Origin: a virus
IMG/VR virus record: IMGVR_UViG_3300013103_000555
Coordinates: 1-31,753 of that record
Direction: 5' to 3' (one strand)
Length of the DNA: 31,753 bases
This document shows positions 1 to 7,305 of the stretch, in pieces. The notes under the pieces were generated by a model. It had not been told where the DNA came from and searched no databases. It was given only the letters and a program-made list of their open reading frames with translations. How positions within the stretch are numbered: the stretch's first letter is position 1; every line of letters begins with the position of its first letter. The position numbers and the translations under genes are program-made.

Positions 1-623
1 CCAATGCCAAGTTGTAAGGATGGAGTTAATCCCATTATTAAATTATTAGAGCTATCTCGAAAAGCATAACTTCCACCTATAATAAAATTAAAGTTCCCTG
101 TTCCTTCATTTATGATTGATAAGACACCATTTTCTCCAGAAGCTCTTATAATCCTTGTACTATAATCCTCATTTACGTCATCAGAATGGAAATCTATATA
201 AGAATTTCTATCTCCTGTACCATATTGAGATAATTCGATATTACCATTAGAAAGAATCAGAGTTTTCCCTATACGAGCACTTCCAGAAAGTTCTAATCTT
301 TTATTTGTATCATCCCAAAATATTTCACTTGTTTCTGCATATGTCCAAGCAGACCCATTCCAGAAAGCTATTTGACCATCCGCTGTGCCAACATCGAACT
401 TACCAAGTTTTGTCCGCTCATTATCAGATATAATTGCCCCACTACCAGCACTCGTAATATCAGAAAGTTCAGTTACACTATGACCCGATAGATTTGTTAA
501 GTTTTCTACTTTGATTTTTTTGCTTGTTGGAGTACCCGCAATATCATCTACTATTTCAAGCAGATCAGTACCATCTGGAATAGCTGCGAGTTCTGGTAAA
601 TCAGTTATTTTTACATTGGCCAT
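1..623 (-). CDS. Tail fibre protein, N-terminal part (runs off left edge)
   Basis: The frame opens with ATG at 623 (MANVKITDLPELAAIPDGTD) and stays open to the window edge, about 207 codons, so the C-terminus lies outside. The opening resembles the short N-terminal segment of many phage tail and fibre proteins. The motif WDDTNKRLELSG near residue 105 and the run of Ser/Asn/Gly-rich beta-strand repeats after it (SNGNIELSQYGTGDR, GENGVLSIINEGTGNF) are typical of elongated fibre shafts, often followed by an endosialidase-chaperone C-terminus. It is the last visible gene of the leftward tail operon. Its start overlaps the end of the 47-codon ORF by 23 bp, suggesting translational coupling. Being a fibre is well supported; receptor and C-terminal type are unknown. 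Confidence 0.8.
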   Translation of the reverse strand, partial: MANVKITDLPELAAIPDGTDLLEIVDDIAGTPTSKKIKVENLTNLSGHSVTELSDITSAGSGAIISDNERTKLGKFDVGTADGQIAFWNGSAWTYAETSEIFWDDTNKRLELSGSARIGKTLILSNGNIELSQYGTGDRNSYIDFHSDDVNEDYSTRIIRASGENGVLSIINEGTGNFNFIIGGSYAFRDSSNNLIMGLTPSLQLGI

Positions 624-744
624 TCTCTTTACCTTTCTTTTTTAACTCTGCTATCTCCTTTTGGAGTTTAGCTATCTCAATTTTTAGCAATCTGTTCTCG
701 GCAAACAACTCACCTACTATCTGAAATAATTGTTCTACTGTCAT
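601..744 (-). CDS. Small coiled-coil protein, 47 aa
   Basis: A short frame begins with ATG at 744 behind a good ribosome site (AGAGGAG, 6-7 nt upstream) and ends with TGA at 601. The product starts MTVEQLFQIVGELFAENRLL and continues as a heptad-like run of Leu/Ile/Lys/Glu (IEIAKLQKEIAELKKK), so it should form one amphipathic helix or coiled coil. No signal peptide or membrane segment is visible. It lies between two fibre genes and overlaps the downstream fibre start by 23 bp. It could be a fibre-associated trimerisation or assembly factor; that role is inferred only from its position. The good ribosome site and tight packing argue that it is translated. Confidence 0.6.
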   Translation of the reverse strand: MTVEQLFQIVGELFAENRLLKIEIAKLQKEIAELKKKGKENGQCKNN

Positions 745-757
745 GATTTTCTCCTCT

Positions 758-1162
758 TTAATATCCTATCGCAAGGTAATAAAAATAAACAGAACCGTTT
801 ATACTATCATCTCTGTTGATAGAAAAATATGTAGTGTCTAACGCACAAATCGCAAGCGGAACACTTACGTTATTCCCAAATCGAGTAGTAACAATACTTA
901 AGCAGGAATTTGGAAACTCTATTGGAAAATTAAAAAATTCTTCTCCATCTATTGTGCTTAGCCCCTCTCCCCATTGAATAATGATTCCATTTGGTAATTT
1001 TGTATATCCATCCTTATCTTTAGAACAGGTAAAATCAACAGGAAGCCCTTTTACAAATCCTGCATCGACTATTTGATCTTCTTTTAATGCTCTGAAATTT
1101 TCCCGCATGTCTGCGGCTACAAGAGACCCTCCTGTCACGGGTTTTGAACTGTCATAACTCAT
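758..1162 (-). CDS. Short tail fibre protein with gp53-like C-terminal domain
   Basis: The protein has 134 residues. The N-terminus (MSYDSSKPVTGGSLVAADMR) has a helical segment, ADMRENFRALKED, seen in phage tail-associated proteins. Residues about 55-134 match the pattern of the gp53-like fibre C-terminal domain: LPNGIIIQWGEG, then FPIEFPNSCLSIV, an alternating beta-strand region, and the terminal YYLAIGY. In that family the domain forms the receptor-facing tip of trimeric fibres. The protein is very short, so it would be an accessory or side fibre tip, not a full shaft. It sits 12 bp after the central tip gene with its own ATG and a ribosome site (AAGGAG). Domain assignment is from sequence pattern memory. 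Confidence 0.7.
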   Translation of the reverse strand: MSYDSSKPVTGGSLVAADMRENFRALKEDQIVDAGFVKGLPVDFTCSKDKDGYTKLPNGIIIQWGEGLSTIDGEEFFNFPIEFPNSCLSIVTTRFGNNVSVPLAICALDTTYFSINRDDSINGSVYFYYLAIGY

Positions 1163-1174
1163 TGTTTTTTCTCC

Positions 1175-4100
1175 TTAAATTCCTATCATAGTTATATTTG
1201 CGTTTCCGCTCACTGCATTCCCTGATAAATTATACAATTTGATCGTAACACTACTCGAAGACTGCGCTGTAATTAGTGGCACTAAAGGAGTGCTTCCTAT
1301 AGGCGTTACTGTTATCGCGGGAGTTGAGTTGAAACCTTTTAAATCAATCGTTGTCCCTTCTGAAGCTATCGCTTTGTTGCATTTCATCCCAAAAAGGTTT
1401 GTAACATTTCCCAGACATGTCATTGTATGAAGAATTATTCGGTCGATAGTTGAGGTGGTTTCTAATTCAACTTTAACTTTGAAATGTGCGAAAGTAAAAA
1501 GATTACCTGATGCTTTATAGATATTCCCTGTAATTCGATTTATTGAAGCTGTCTCCCAGAGTCCATCATCAAACGAAGGAGCATTTGTTCCAAAGTTTAT
1601 ACCATCTATTGAATACTGAAATTTAATCGTTTCTGTGGTCGAAGATACATTTTCCTCAACCTTAGTATATCTTAACGCTAATTGAAGCGTTCGAGAAGCC
1701 CCAAAATTTATCGAAGAAGAAATCCAACTACCTGAACTTTTCGTGGGTTCATCCCATGTTCCTGTATCCCATTCGCCACCATCATCCCATTCTTGAGCTG
1801 TAGCTATTCTAATTGAAACCCCATAGTCAGCATGTGTGTCGGCGTCTATGTTTGTTGCACTTCCATTGCTTAAATCCGTATCAGTTAAATCATATTCAAA
1901 TTCATCCCCTGCGCCAAGTACCGTTTTTACGTAAGCCATTGCCTGGTTTATATCACCGTAGAGCGTTGACACAAATTTATCAGCAGTTATGGTTTTTGCA
2001 TATATCTTCTCTCCATCTATGTATGTAGGAGATCCTGCTTTGCGCCATGCCTCGATATTCTCTCTCACTTCGGCATTGAGGAACATCCTGTTCAGGACTG
2101 TGCTTTGTAAATCTCCTTCGCCAACATAGTTTTTTGTTGCAAGAGCTCCTGTATCATTTAAATTTAAAACTCCAGAACCGCCAGTGATTATTATTTCCCC
2201 CGACATCCTAATACCATTCACAGGGTCAACTTTGATGTAGTTATTAACATCAATATAGCTTGCCCAGCCATAAACATCAGTCTCATACCCGGCGTAACCA
2301 TTGAGATTGCCTTCTCTGATATGAGTGGTAATCGAATTCCACGGTTCTCCATCATGAGTAAAGATTGATAGATGTGGAGCATTAGTATCAGAAGCAGTCA
2401 GAAAGATTCCGCCATCTCCTGCCTGACCGTAGTTTACAACACTTGCTCCCTTTGGCCATTGTGGATTAAAACCGTCTGCGTAATTCCCCGCCAAGTCTCT
2501 TGTTACGACATATGTAGGAGCATTGTCCGTATTTTCAACCCTTATCCATTCATCATGCGCACCATCTTTGATTCTGAGAATATCACCAACTGAAAAAGTC
2601 TCGTTTCCTTCTATTGTTAGAAAGGCGTAACCGTCAAGTATTCTTGTATCACCAGCCTCTGTAATTCTTGTATCACCAGCCTCTGTTAATCTTTCAAGGC
2701 CATCATCAGAATCATTTGCGCTCATATTCGCATTAAGAAGATCCGCTGGTAAAACAGCAAGATTCCCGCCTACAGCCGAAACTACGTCTTTTTGAAAGAC
2801 TGCCGTTCTGATAATCCCTCTTGATGCTATGTTCCCAACTTCCAAGAGATCGTGCTTCAACAAAAAACCAGAACCAAAAGAACCTGAGACATAATCAGAG
2901 CTTTTAACTGCTGGAACACCTGAATAATCACCATCTAAAACCAGATATGGGGTGGTTTTATCTCCAAGCCGTATTAAAGTATTTGTCTTGTCTATCAGGA
3001 TTTTAGCATCATCTGCATTAACATTGTCCCTAAAAGAATATTCCCCTACATAAAAACCTCCAAGCCGAATATATCCCTCAATTAAAACTGAAGCATCATA
3101 AGTTGCAGGAGCAGGTTCTGCCAATTCATATATCGAAATGCTGCGTAGCTTAATATAACAGGTATCACCTGCCTCATACACAGAACCAAGCCCTGAGAAG
3201 ATAAAAGAGCCTGAACTATTAGTCCCTACATAATGGTATGCTATATCATCATTGGAGGCATAAACTTCACAATGAGAAAAAACAGGATCCGGTGGAGGAG
3301 TAAAAGTGATATGCACTGCACAATAATTATAAGCTTCCCCACCGGCCACCAGTTCAGCAGCGATATCAGTGGGATGCGCAGGCACTAATTGTGGCGTTGC
3401 CGGAGTCCCTGTTCCTATTGATGTCCATGTAGAAGCCACCCCATAAACTGATATTGATTGTGCCTGTATCTCATATTCAACATCTTCAATTACTGGAGTT
3501 ATCGTAATTGTTAGATTCTCCATTTCAGGCGTGTATTGCCATTGGCTTTCACCTGTTACTCGATACCTCACCCTATATCCTCTGATTCTCATATCATTGT
3601 CAGGTGCAGAGAGATACACGATGAGAGATGATACTGAACCCCCTCCTGATATAGTCGAAGCATCCTTTCCTGATGCTGTACCTTCTATTGTAGGAGGTTT
3701 AGGAGGAAGTTCTGTAATATCAATGGAAGGAGTTGTTTGTGGGTCAAATGCTGGTATTTCTCCCGTATCAGCATTGTATATATCAGGGGCAACATCCACG
3801 AGAAATAATTGAGCAGTAAAATCTCCTGAGCGTCGAATCGAATGGACAAGAAGTTCTACTGTTTCACGATTTGCTTCTCCAAACATAGCAAGGTCGCCGA
3901 CCTTTGGTCCTGATTCTTCAGCGACAGGAGTTTGCAATTCGAGAATATCGGTCTCTCCAGGGTCTGTTACAATGGACAACACTAATGAACTTCCATCAGA
4001 TAGGCGAAATCTACAAGCATAAGATTTCCCCTCTTCCATTATAATCAATTCATCAAGGATAATGTGTGTGATATTTCCACTCTGTATTGTAAAGGATTTT

Positions 4101-6049
4101 ACACGTCCTGAACCTGACCCCCAAAGAGGTACGTCATGCGAAACACGAACCTTGTCCCCTCTACGGCAGACCAAATGCTCAAAATCCATATAGAGAGAAT
4201 ACATCTCCGGCCTTAATCTTGCCTGCGCAATATGATATCGTCCAAATTTCCAAATCAAATCAGGATTAGTTATACCAGGGAATTCTATTGTTTCAAATAA
4301 TGTAGCATTTTCTTCAGAGTATCCATCATCATAAACAATTCGTTCATCATCCTCATATTCATTATTTTCATTTTTGAATTTGATTCGAAAAGCATGAGGA
4401 TGTTCATAAAGGAGTTTTTTTGAACTAAATCCCCAGGAATTTCGCGGAGTGATATGCTGAACAAGTGTCTGATTTCCTGTATCTGATACAACCGACCAGA
4501 GGCCATCTTTCAAAGTAATCGCTGATCGAGCAGTAGAAGCGATATCCTGACAAGTCTCAAAAACAGAGGAAGTATAGTCCCGATACATATTAAAAGCATA
4601 GCCATTTGTCTCACAAAACTCATAGAATTCTCCAAGCGTAGCATTATCAACCTGGGAAACTGTTCTCTTTTTTGCATTGGCATTGCCTGTCAATACATGA
4701 CGGATTAAAGCAGCAGGATTATTGGTAGGAAGATATTCATTCTCTTCATCCCCCCATGTTTCCGTTTCCGAATCCCATACAGGACAATATGAAGTAACTA
4801 CAGCGTTTAGATTAGAAATCATACCATTTAACTGGTCAGTAGCTTTAATTCGTAATGCAGTTACTGCCAAAGGATAAGGAAAATTAATGGGATATGTTGT
4901 CTTGATACTTCTGAGGTTTGTCCAATAAACCTTATCCATAATTTGCTGATCATCAGTATCAGGGGTCAAACGGTTTAACCTGATTTCATATTGTTTTGTA
5001 TTGTCAACTTCCCAATTCCATCCATATCTGACAGCGGAAGTAGACATATCGGTAAATGTTTTATCTTCAAGAGTTGTCCAAGTTTCGTCCCCTACTTCAC
5101 GATAGCGTACTCTTATCGTGACACTCCGAAACAATCGATGTCCATAATTATCATACTGAACAAGGCCATAGGGGAAACAAATATCCACAGAAATTTCATC
5201 AACGTTTGCTTGGGCAGTTCTATCAACAGGTCCGGAGGCATTTTTCAAAAGCACCCCAACTGTTTCTTGATTAACAGATGATGGGAAAAGAGTTATATCT
5301 GTATCTGTTGACCATCCTTCTCTGGTCTCAACCCTCACATGTTTATATGATGATAAAAGGGTATCGCCTAACTTAATGTCTTCAATTTGCATAGGGCCAT
5401 ACCCCCATACAACAAGAATCCTGAGGTATTCATTCTCCCCCACTATTTCAGTATATGCCTTGGCGCCAAATGCCGGATAAACACGATGTTTCCCGAGGAT
5501 CGTAGGCACTGTCATCCAAGGTCTTTCTGCATTTGTAGGAGTACTTATCGAGTAAGTAGGCGAATCTTCATATTTTTGACTTTTTCCTCCAATTTGCTCT
5601 AATTTGACAGGAGCAATAGCATTAACAAGATATGATCCTGCAGTCATAACTGCCGCGCTAACCAGATAAGAACCCATTAACGATGCGGTGGTATATGTAC
5701 CCGCCGCAGTTAAAACTCCATATGTTGCCAAATACCATTGTCCTGCAGCTATTGCTGCAACTACAACTACTATTGTAAGCAACGTTCGTAAAGGATTTTT
5801 CCCTCCTCCACCACCATGCAAAGGGATATTTATAAGCACATGAGAATCAATGTCAGGGATAATATCCCATTTTTCATAAGGGACAGGCTCTCCATCAATT
5901 TCCACAATTACGGTTGTATTAATATCAGGGTAGAGAATATCAACCATACCGCGAATACTTGTGCCATGCGGGATATAAATTGCTTTTGGAGCATGAAAAG
6001 CTGCGGGTGAAACTATTATTTCCCTATCGTTTTTCATATCTTTGCCCAT
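1175..6049 (-). CDS. Central tail-tip / host-specificity protein, lambda J-like with gpI-like N-terminus
   Basis: This is a protein of about 1,620 residues at the position of lambda gpJ, the tail-tip protein that contacts the receptor. The first ~90 residues are soluble and end in a glycine run (HGGGGGKNP). A Gly/Ala-rich hydrophobic stretch of about 55 residues follows (LLTIVVVVAAIAAGQWYLA), like lambda gpI, so gpI and gpJ functions appear fused. The middle contains the J-type tip core (YLRILVVWGYGPMQIEDIKL, then PNAERPWMTVP upstream). Fibronectin-III-like repeats follow around residues 830-1050 (GYRVRYRVTGESQW). The C-terminus is a beta-rich module with GFNSTPAITVTP. An in-frame TTG lies at 6070, but ATG at 6049 is preferred; ATG at 6037 is also possible. 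It overlaps the NlpC gene. Confidence 0.88.
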   Translation of the reverse strand: MGKDMKNDREIIVSPAAFHAPKAIYIPHGTSIRGMVDILYPDINTTVIVEIDGEPVPYEKWDIIPDIDSHVLINIPLHGGGGGKNPLRTLLTIVVVVAAIAAGQWYLATYGVLTAAGTYTTASLMGSYLVSAAVMTAGSYLVNAIAPVKLEQIGGKSQKYEDSPTYSISTPTNAERPWMTVPTILGKHRVYPAFGAKAYTEIVGENEYLRILVVWGYGPMQIEDIKLGDTLLSSYKHVRVETREGWSTDTDITLFPSSVNQETVGVLLKNASGPVDRTAQANVDEISVDICFPYGLVQYDNYGHRLFRSVTIRVRYREVGDETWTTLEDKTFTDMSTSAVRYGWNWEVDNTKQYEIRLNRLTPDTDDQQIMDKVYWTNLRSIKTTYPINFPYPLAVTALRIKATDQLNGMISNLNAVVTSYCPVWDSETETWGDEENEYLPTNNPAALIRHVLTGNANAKKRTVSQVDNATLGEFYEFCETNGYAFNMYRDYTSSVFETCQDIASTARSAITLKDGLWSVVSDTGNQTLVQHITPRNSWGFSSKKLLYEHPHAFRIKFKNENNEYEDDERIVYDDGYSEENATLFETIEFPGITNPDLIWKFGRYHIAQARLRPEMYSLYMDFEHLVCRRGDKVRVSHDVPLWGSGSGRVKSFTIQSGNITHIILDELIIMEEGKSYACRFRLSDGSSLVLSIVTDPGETDILELQTPVAEESGPKVGDLAMFGEANRETVELLVHSIRRSGDFTAQLFLVDVAPDIYNADTGEIPAFDPQTTPSIDITELPPKPPTIEGTASGKDASTISGGGSVSSLIVYLSAPDNDMRIRGYRVRYRVTGESQWQYTPEMENLTITITPVIEDVEYEIQAQSISVYGVASTWTSIGTGTPATPQLVPAHPTDIAAELVAGGEAYNYCAVHITFTPPPDPVFSHCEVYASNDDIAYHYVGTNSSGSFIFSGLGSVYEAGDTCYIKLRSISIYELAEPAPATYDASVLIEGYIRLGGFYVGEYSFRDNVNADDAKILIDKTNTLIRLGDKTTPYLVLDGDYSGVPAVKSSDYVSGSFGSGFLLKHDLLEVGNIASRGIIRTAVFQKDVVSAVGGNLAVLPADLLNANMSANDSDDGLERLTEAGDTRITEAGDTRILDGYAFLTIEGNETFSVGDILRIKDGAHDEWIRVENTDNAPTYVVTRDLAGNYADGFNPQWPKGASVVNYGQAGDGGIFLTASDTNAPHLSIFTHDGEPWNSITTHIREGNLNGYAGYETDVYGWASYIDVNNYIKVDPVNGIRMSGEIIITGGSGVLNLNDTGALATKNYVGEGDLQSTVLNRMFLNAEVRENIEAWRKAGSPTYIDGEKIYAKTITADKFVSTLYGDINQAMAYVKTVLGAGDEFEYDLTDTDLSNGSATNIDADTHADYGVSIRIATAQEWDDGGEWDTGTWDEPTKSSGSWISSSINFGASRTLQLALRYTKVEENVSSTTETIKFQYSIDGINFGTNAPSFDDGLWETASINRITGNIYKASGNLFTFAHFKVKVELETTSTIDRIILHTMTCLGNVTNLFGMKCNKAIASEGTTIDLKGFNSTPAITVTPIGSTPLVPLITAQSSSSVTIKLYNLSGNAVSGNANITMIGI
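2640..2687 (-). repeat. Tandem 24-bp duplication inside tip gene (ITEAGDTR x2)
   Basis: Two head-to-tail 24-bp units, 2640-2663 and 2664-2687, differ by about one base and encode TEAGDTRI twice in the central tip protein. Such units are common in phage tip proteins and may act as a short linker or beta-turn repeat. Confidence 0.8.
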
Positions 6050-6437
6050 TATATCTGTAAAATCCTTCAACTTTGTTTTGCCATTGCAAACTTGTAAATT
6101 CTTCGATTGTTGTATCGATTCCTTCCATTACATGTAGCATCCGTTTTTTATCCACAACAATCCCACTGTGATACAACATGTTGCCTGTCCGAATCAAAAC
6201 TACATCATAAGAAATAGGTTTATCTACCTTTTTCCATTCTTTTTTTCCTTCTCTAATTATCCGAGTTACTTTTTTCAATGAAGTCAATGAACCATCAACA
6301 TAAATTCCCGAAAAGTCTGGAAGATCAATTCCAAGCCTCTCCTTGTAAATCATAACAACTAATCTCCAGCAATCTAAACCTTCTCTTGTGTTACCGTTTT
6401 TGCCAAACGGAATCCCTATATAATCATTAACCCACAT
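6024..6437 (-). CDS. NlpC/P60-family tail-tip assembly peptidase (lambda K-like)
   Basis: The protein has 137 residues. It carries the NlpC/P60 cysteine-peptidase pattern: Cys within EGLDCWRLVV (catalytic Cys), His in YHSGIVVD and a second His in LHVMEG. The family cleaves peptidoglycan peptides; in lambda-like phages the K protein is a tail-tip assembly factor that probably helps DNA pass the cell wall. The N-terminal Mov34/JAB-like domain found in lambda K is missing, so this is the short single-domain form. I chose ATG at 6437 over a TTG at 6443; the preceding gene's TGA at 6440 lies just before it. The 3' end overlaps the start of the tip gene, as expected for a tightly coupled tip cluster. 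Confidence 0.85.
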   Translation of the reverse strand: MWVNDYIGIPFGKNGNTREGLDCWRLVVMIYKERLGIDLPDFSGIYVDGSLTSLKKVTRIIREGKKEWKKVDKPISYDVVLIRTGNMLYHSGIVVDKKRMLHVMEGIDTTIEEFTSLQWQNKVEGFYRYNGQRYEKR

Positions 6438-6439
6438 TA

Positions 6440-6952
6440 TCAAAATAACCCCGGAAAATAACTTGGAACAAATTTTCCTGCCGGATAAGGTTCAGTTTCC
6501 AATGTTTCGAGTTTCAATGTCCCTGTGATTACCGTAGCATCATATACTATGTTGGTTAATCTAAATTCCGGCCAACTTGCATCTATCGTATCAAGAGCAT
6601 TATCCATCACAAGGTCAACCTGACAAATCGCTGGAGTAAAAATATTTCTGATTGTCTCTACAAAAGCCTGATGAATATTATCAATTTTTAATTGCATTTC
6701 GCCGGGGCCTTCCTCTGTACTATCAGGAAGCTGGATGCTTAATGGTAAATAAAAATACGTCTTTCCATTTGATATTGTCCCGTAAATCTTTTCTGTATCC
6801 GTAGTATATTCTTCAAGTTCCTGTGTCGGATCAGTGCTTATCCTAATATCATCTGTAAGATCAGGATGCGAAATAGTAATCAAAGCAATCGGAACTCTGC
6901 CAGTTTCCTGGGCAAATGCCGCTTCTTTGAAGTTCAAAGATACTGTAGTCAT
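6440..6952 (-). CDS. DUF1833-like minor tail protein
   Basis: About 170 residues starting MTTVSLNFKEAAFAQETGRV. The pattern of a short helix, then strands with IALITISHPDLTDDIRISTD and ending KLETLETEPYPAGKFVPSYF, fits the DUF1833 family of phage tail proteins found next to NlpC/K and J genes; this family sits where lambda has gpL. The longer frame from 7006 has no good start, whereas ATG at 6952 overlaps the upstream stop as ATGA, so translation is probably coupled. The likely role is a structural ring at the distal tail tip. No catalytic motif is visible. Family assignment comes from position and sequence style. Confidence 0.7.
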   Translation of the reverse strand: MTTVSLNFKEAAFAQETGRVPIALITISHPDLTDDIRISTDPTQELEEYTTDTEKIYGTISNGKTYFYLPLSIQLPDSTEEGPGEMQLKIDNIHQAFVETIRNIFTPAICQVDLVMDNALDTIDASWPEFRLTNIVYDATVITGTLKLETLETEPYPAGKFVPSYFPGLF

Positions 6953-7302
6953 GGTAATATTTCCAAAGCTAAACTTACTTTGTATTCGCCTTCTACCCGT
7001 GTCCAAGTAGGAGGCGCGGTAAATCTCATCTCACATGCATCAACATGTTCTGGAGGCCTCATCCATGAGAAACGAAGAGAACCACCTAATAAAGTATCCT
7101 TATAAAATGTCCTGAGATATTCAAGTTGTTCTTCAGCCAAAAACATCATGCCAGATACAGGTTCAACCCCAGCGGTGAATCTGCGCCTAACTTTTGCCGG
7201 ACCTGCATCCATATCAGATTTGATTGTGATGTCAGGAAATGATTGATTGTAACCCTCAACAAGTAATGCCTGTGGCAGTGATTCAGGCCATGATGGAATC
7301 AT
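6949..7302 (-). CDS. Minor tail protein at lambda gpM position
   Basis: A 117-residue protein begins MIPSWPESLPQALLVEGYNQ and contains DAGPAKVRRRFTAGVEPVSG and YLRTFYKDTLLGGSLRFSWM. This pattern (ending in a beta strand after VEGEYKVSLALEIL) recurs in small proteins directly downstream of tape-measure genes in lambda-like phages, where gpM caps the tape-measure end of the tail tip. The ATG at 7302 lies 3 bp after the tape-measure stop, and GGGAGG of that gene's end supplies the ribosome site. The 3' end overlaps the next start as ATGA. Function is inferred from position; I do not recognise a named domain. Confidence 0.7.
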   Translation of the reverse strand: MIPSWPESLPQALLVEGYNQSFPDITIKSDMDAGPAKVRRRFTAGVEPVSGMMFLAEEQLEYLRTFYKDTLLGGSLRFSWMRPPEHVDACEMRFTAPPTWTRVEGEYKVSLALEILP

Positions 7303-7305
7303 TGT

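Noticed and set aside
2640-2687. Tandem repeat as a sign of a diversity-generating element
   Set aside because: Only two perfect-type copies, no reverse transcriptase or template repeat in the window; the motif is common in phage tip proteins.
6440-7006. Longer start (7006) for the DUF1833-like gene
   Set aside because: The extra 18 codons lie inside the upstream gene and read as its shadow; ATG 6952 gives an ATGA coupled start.
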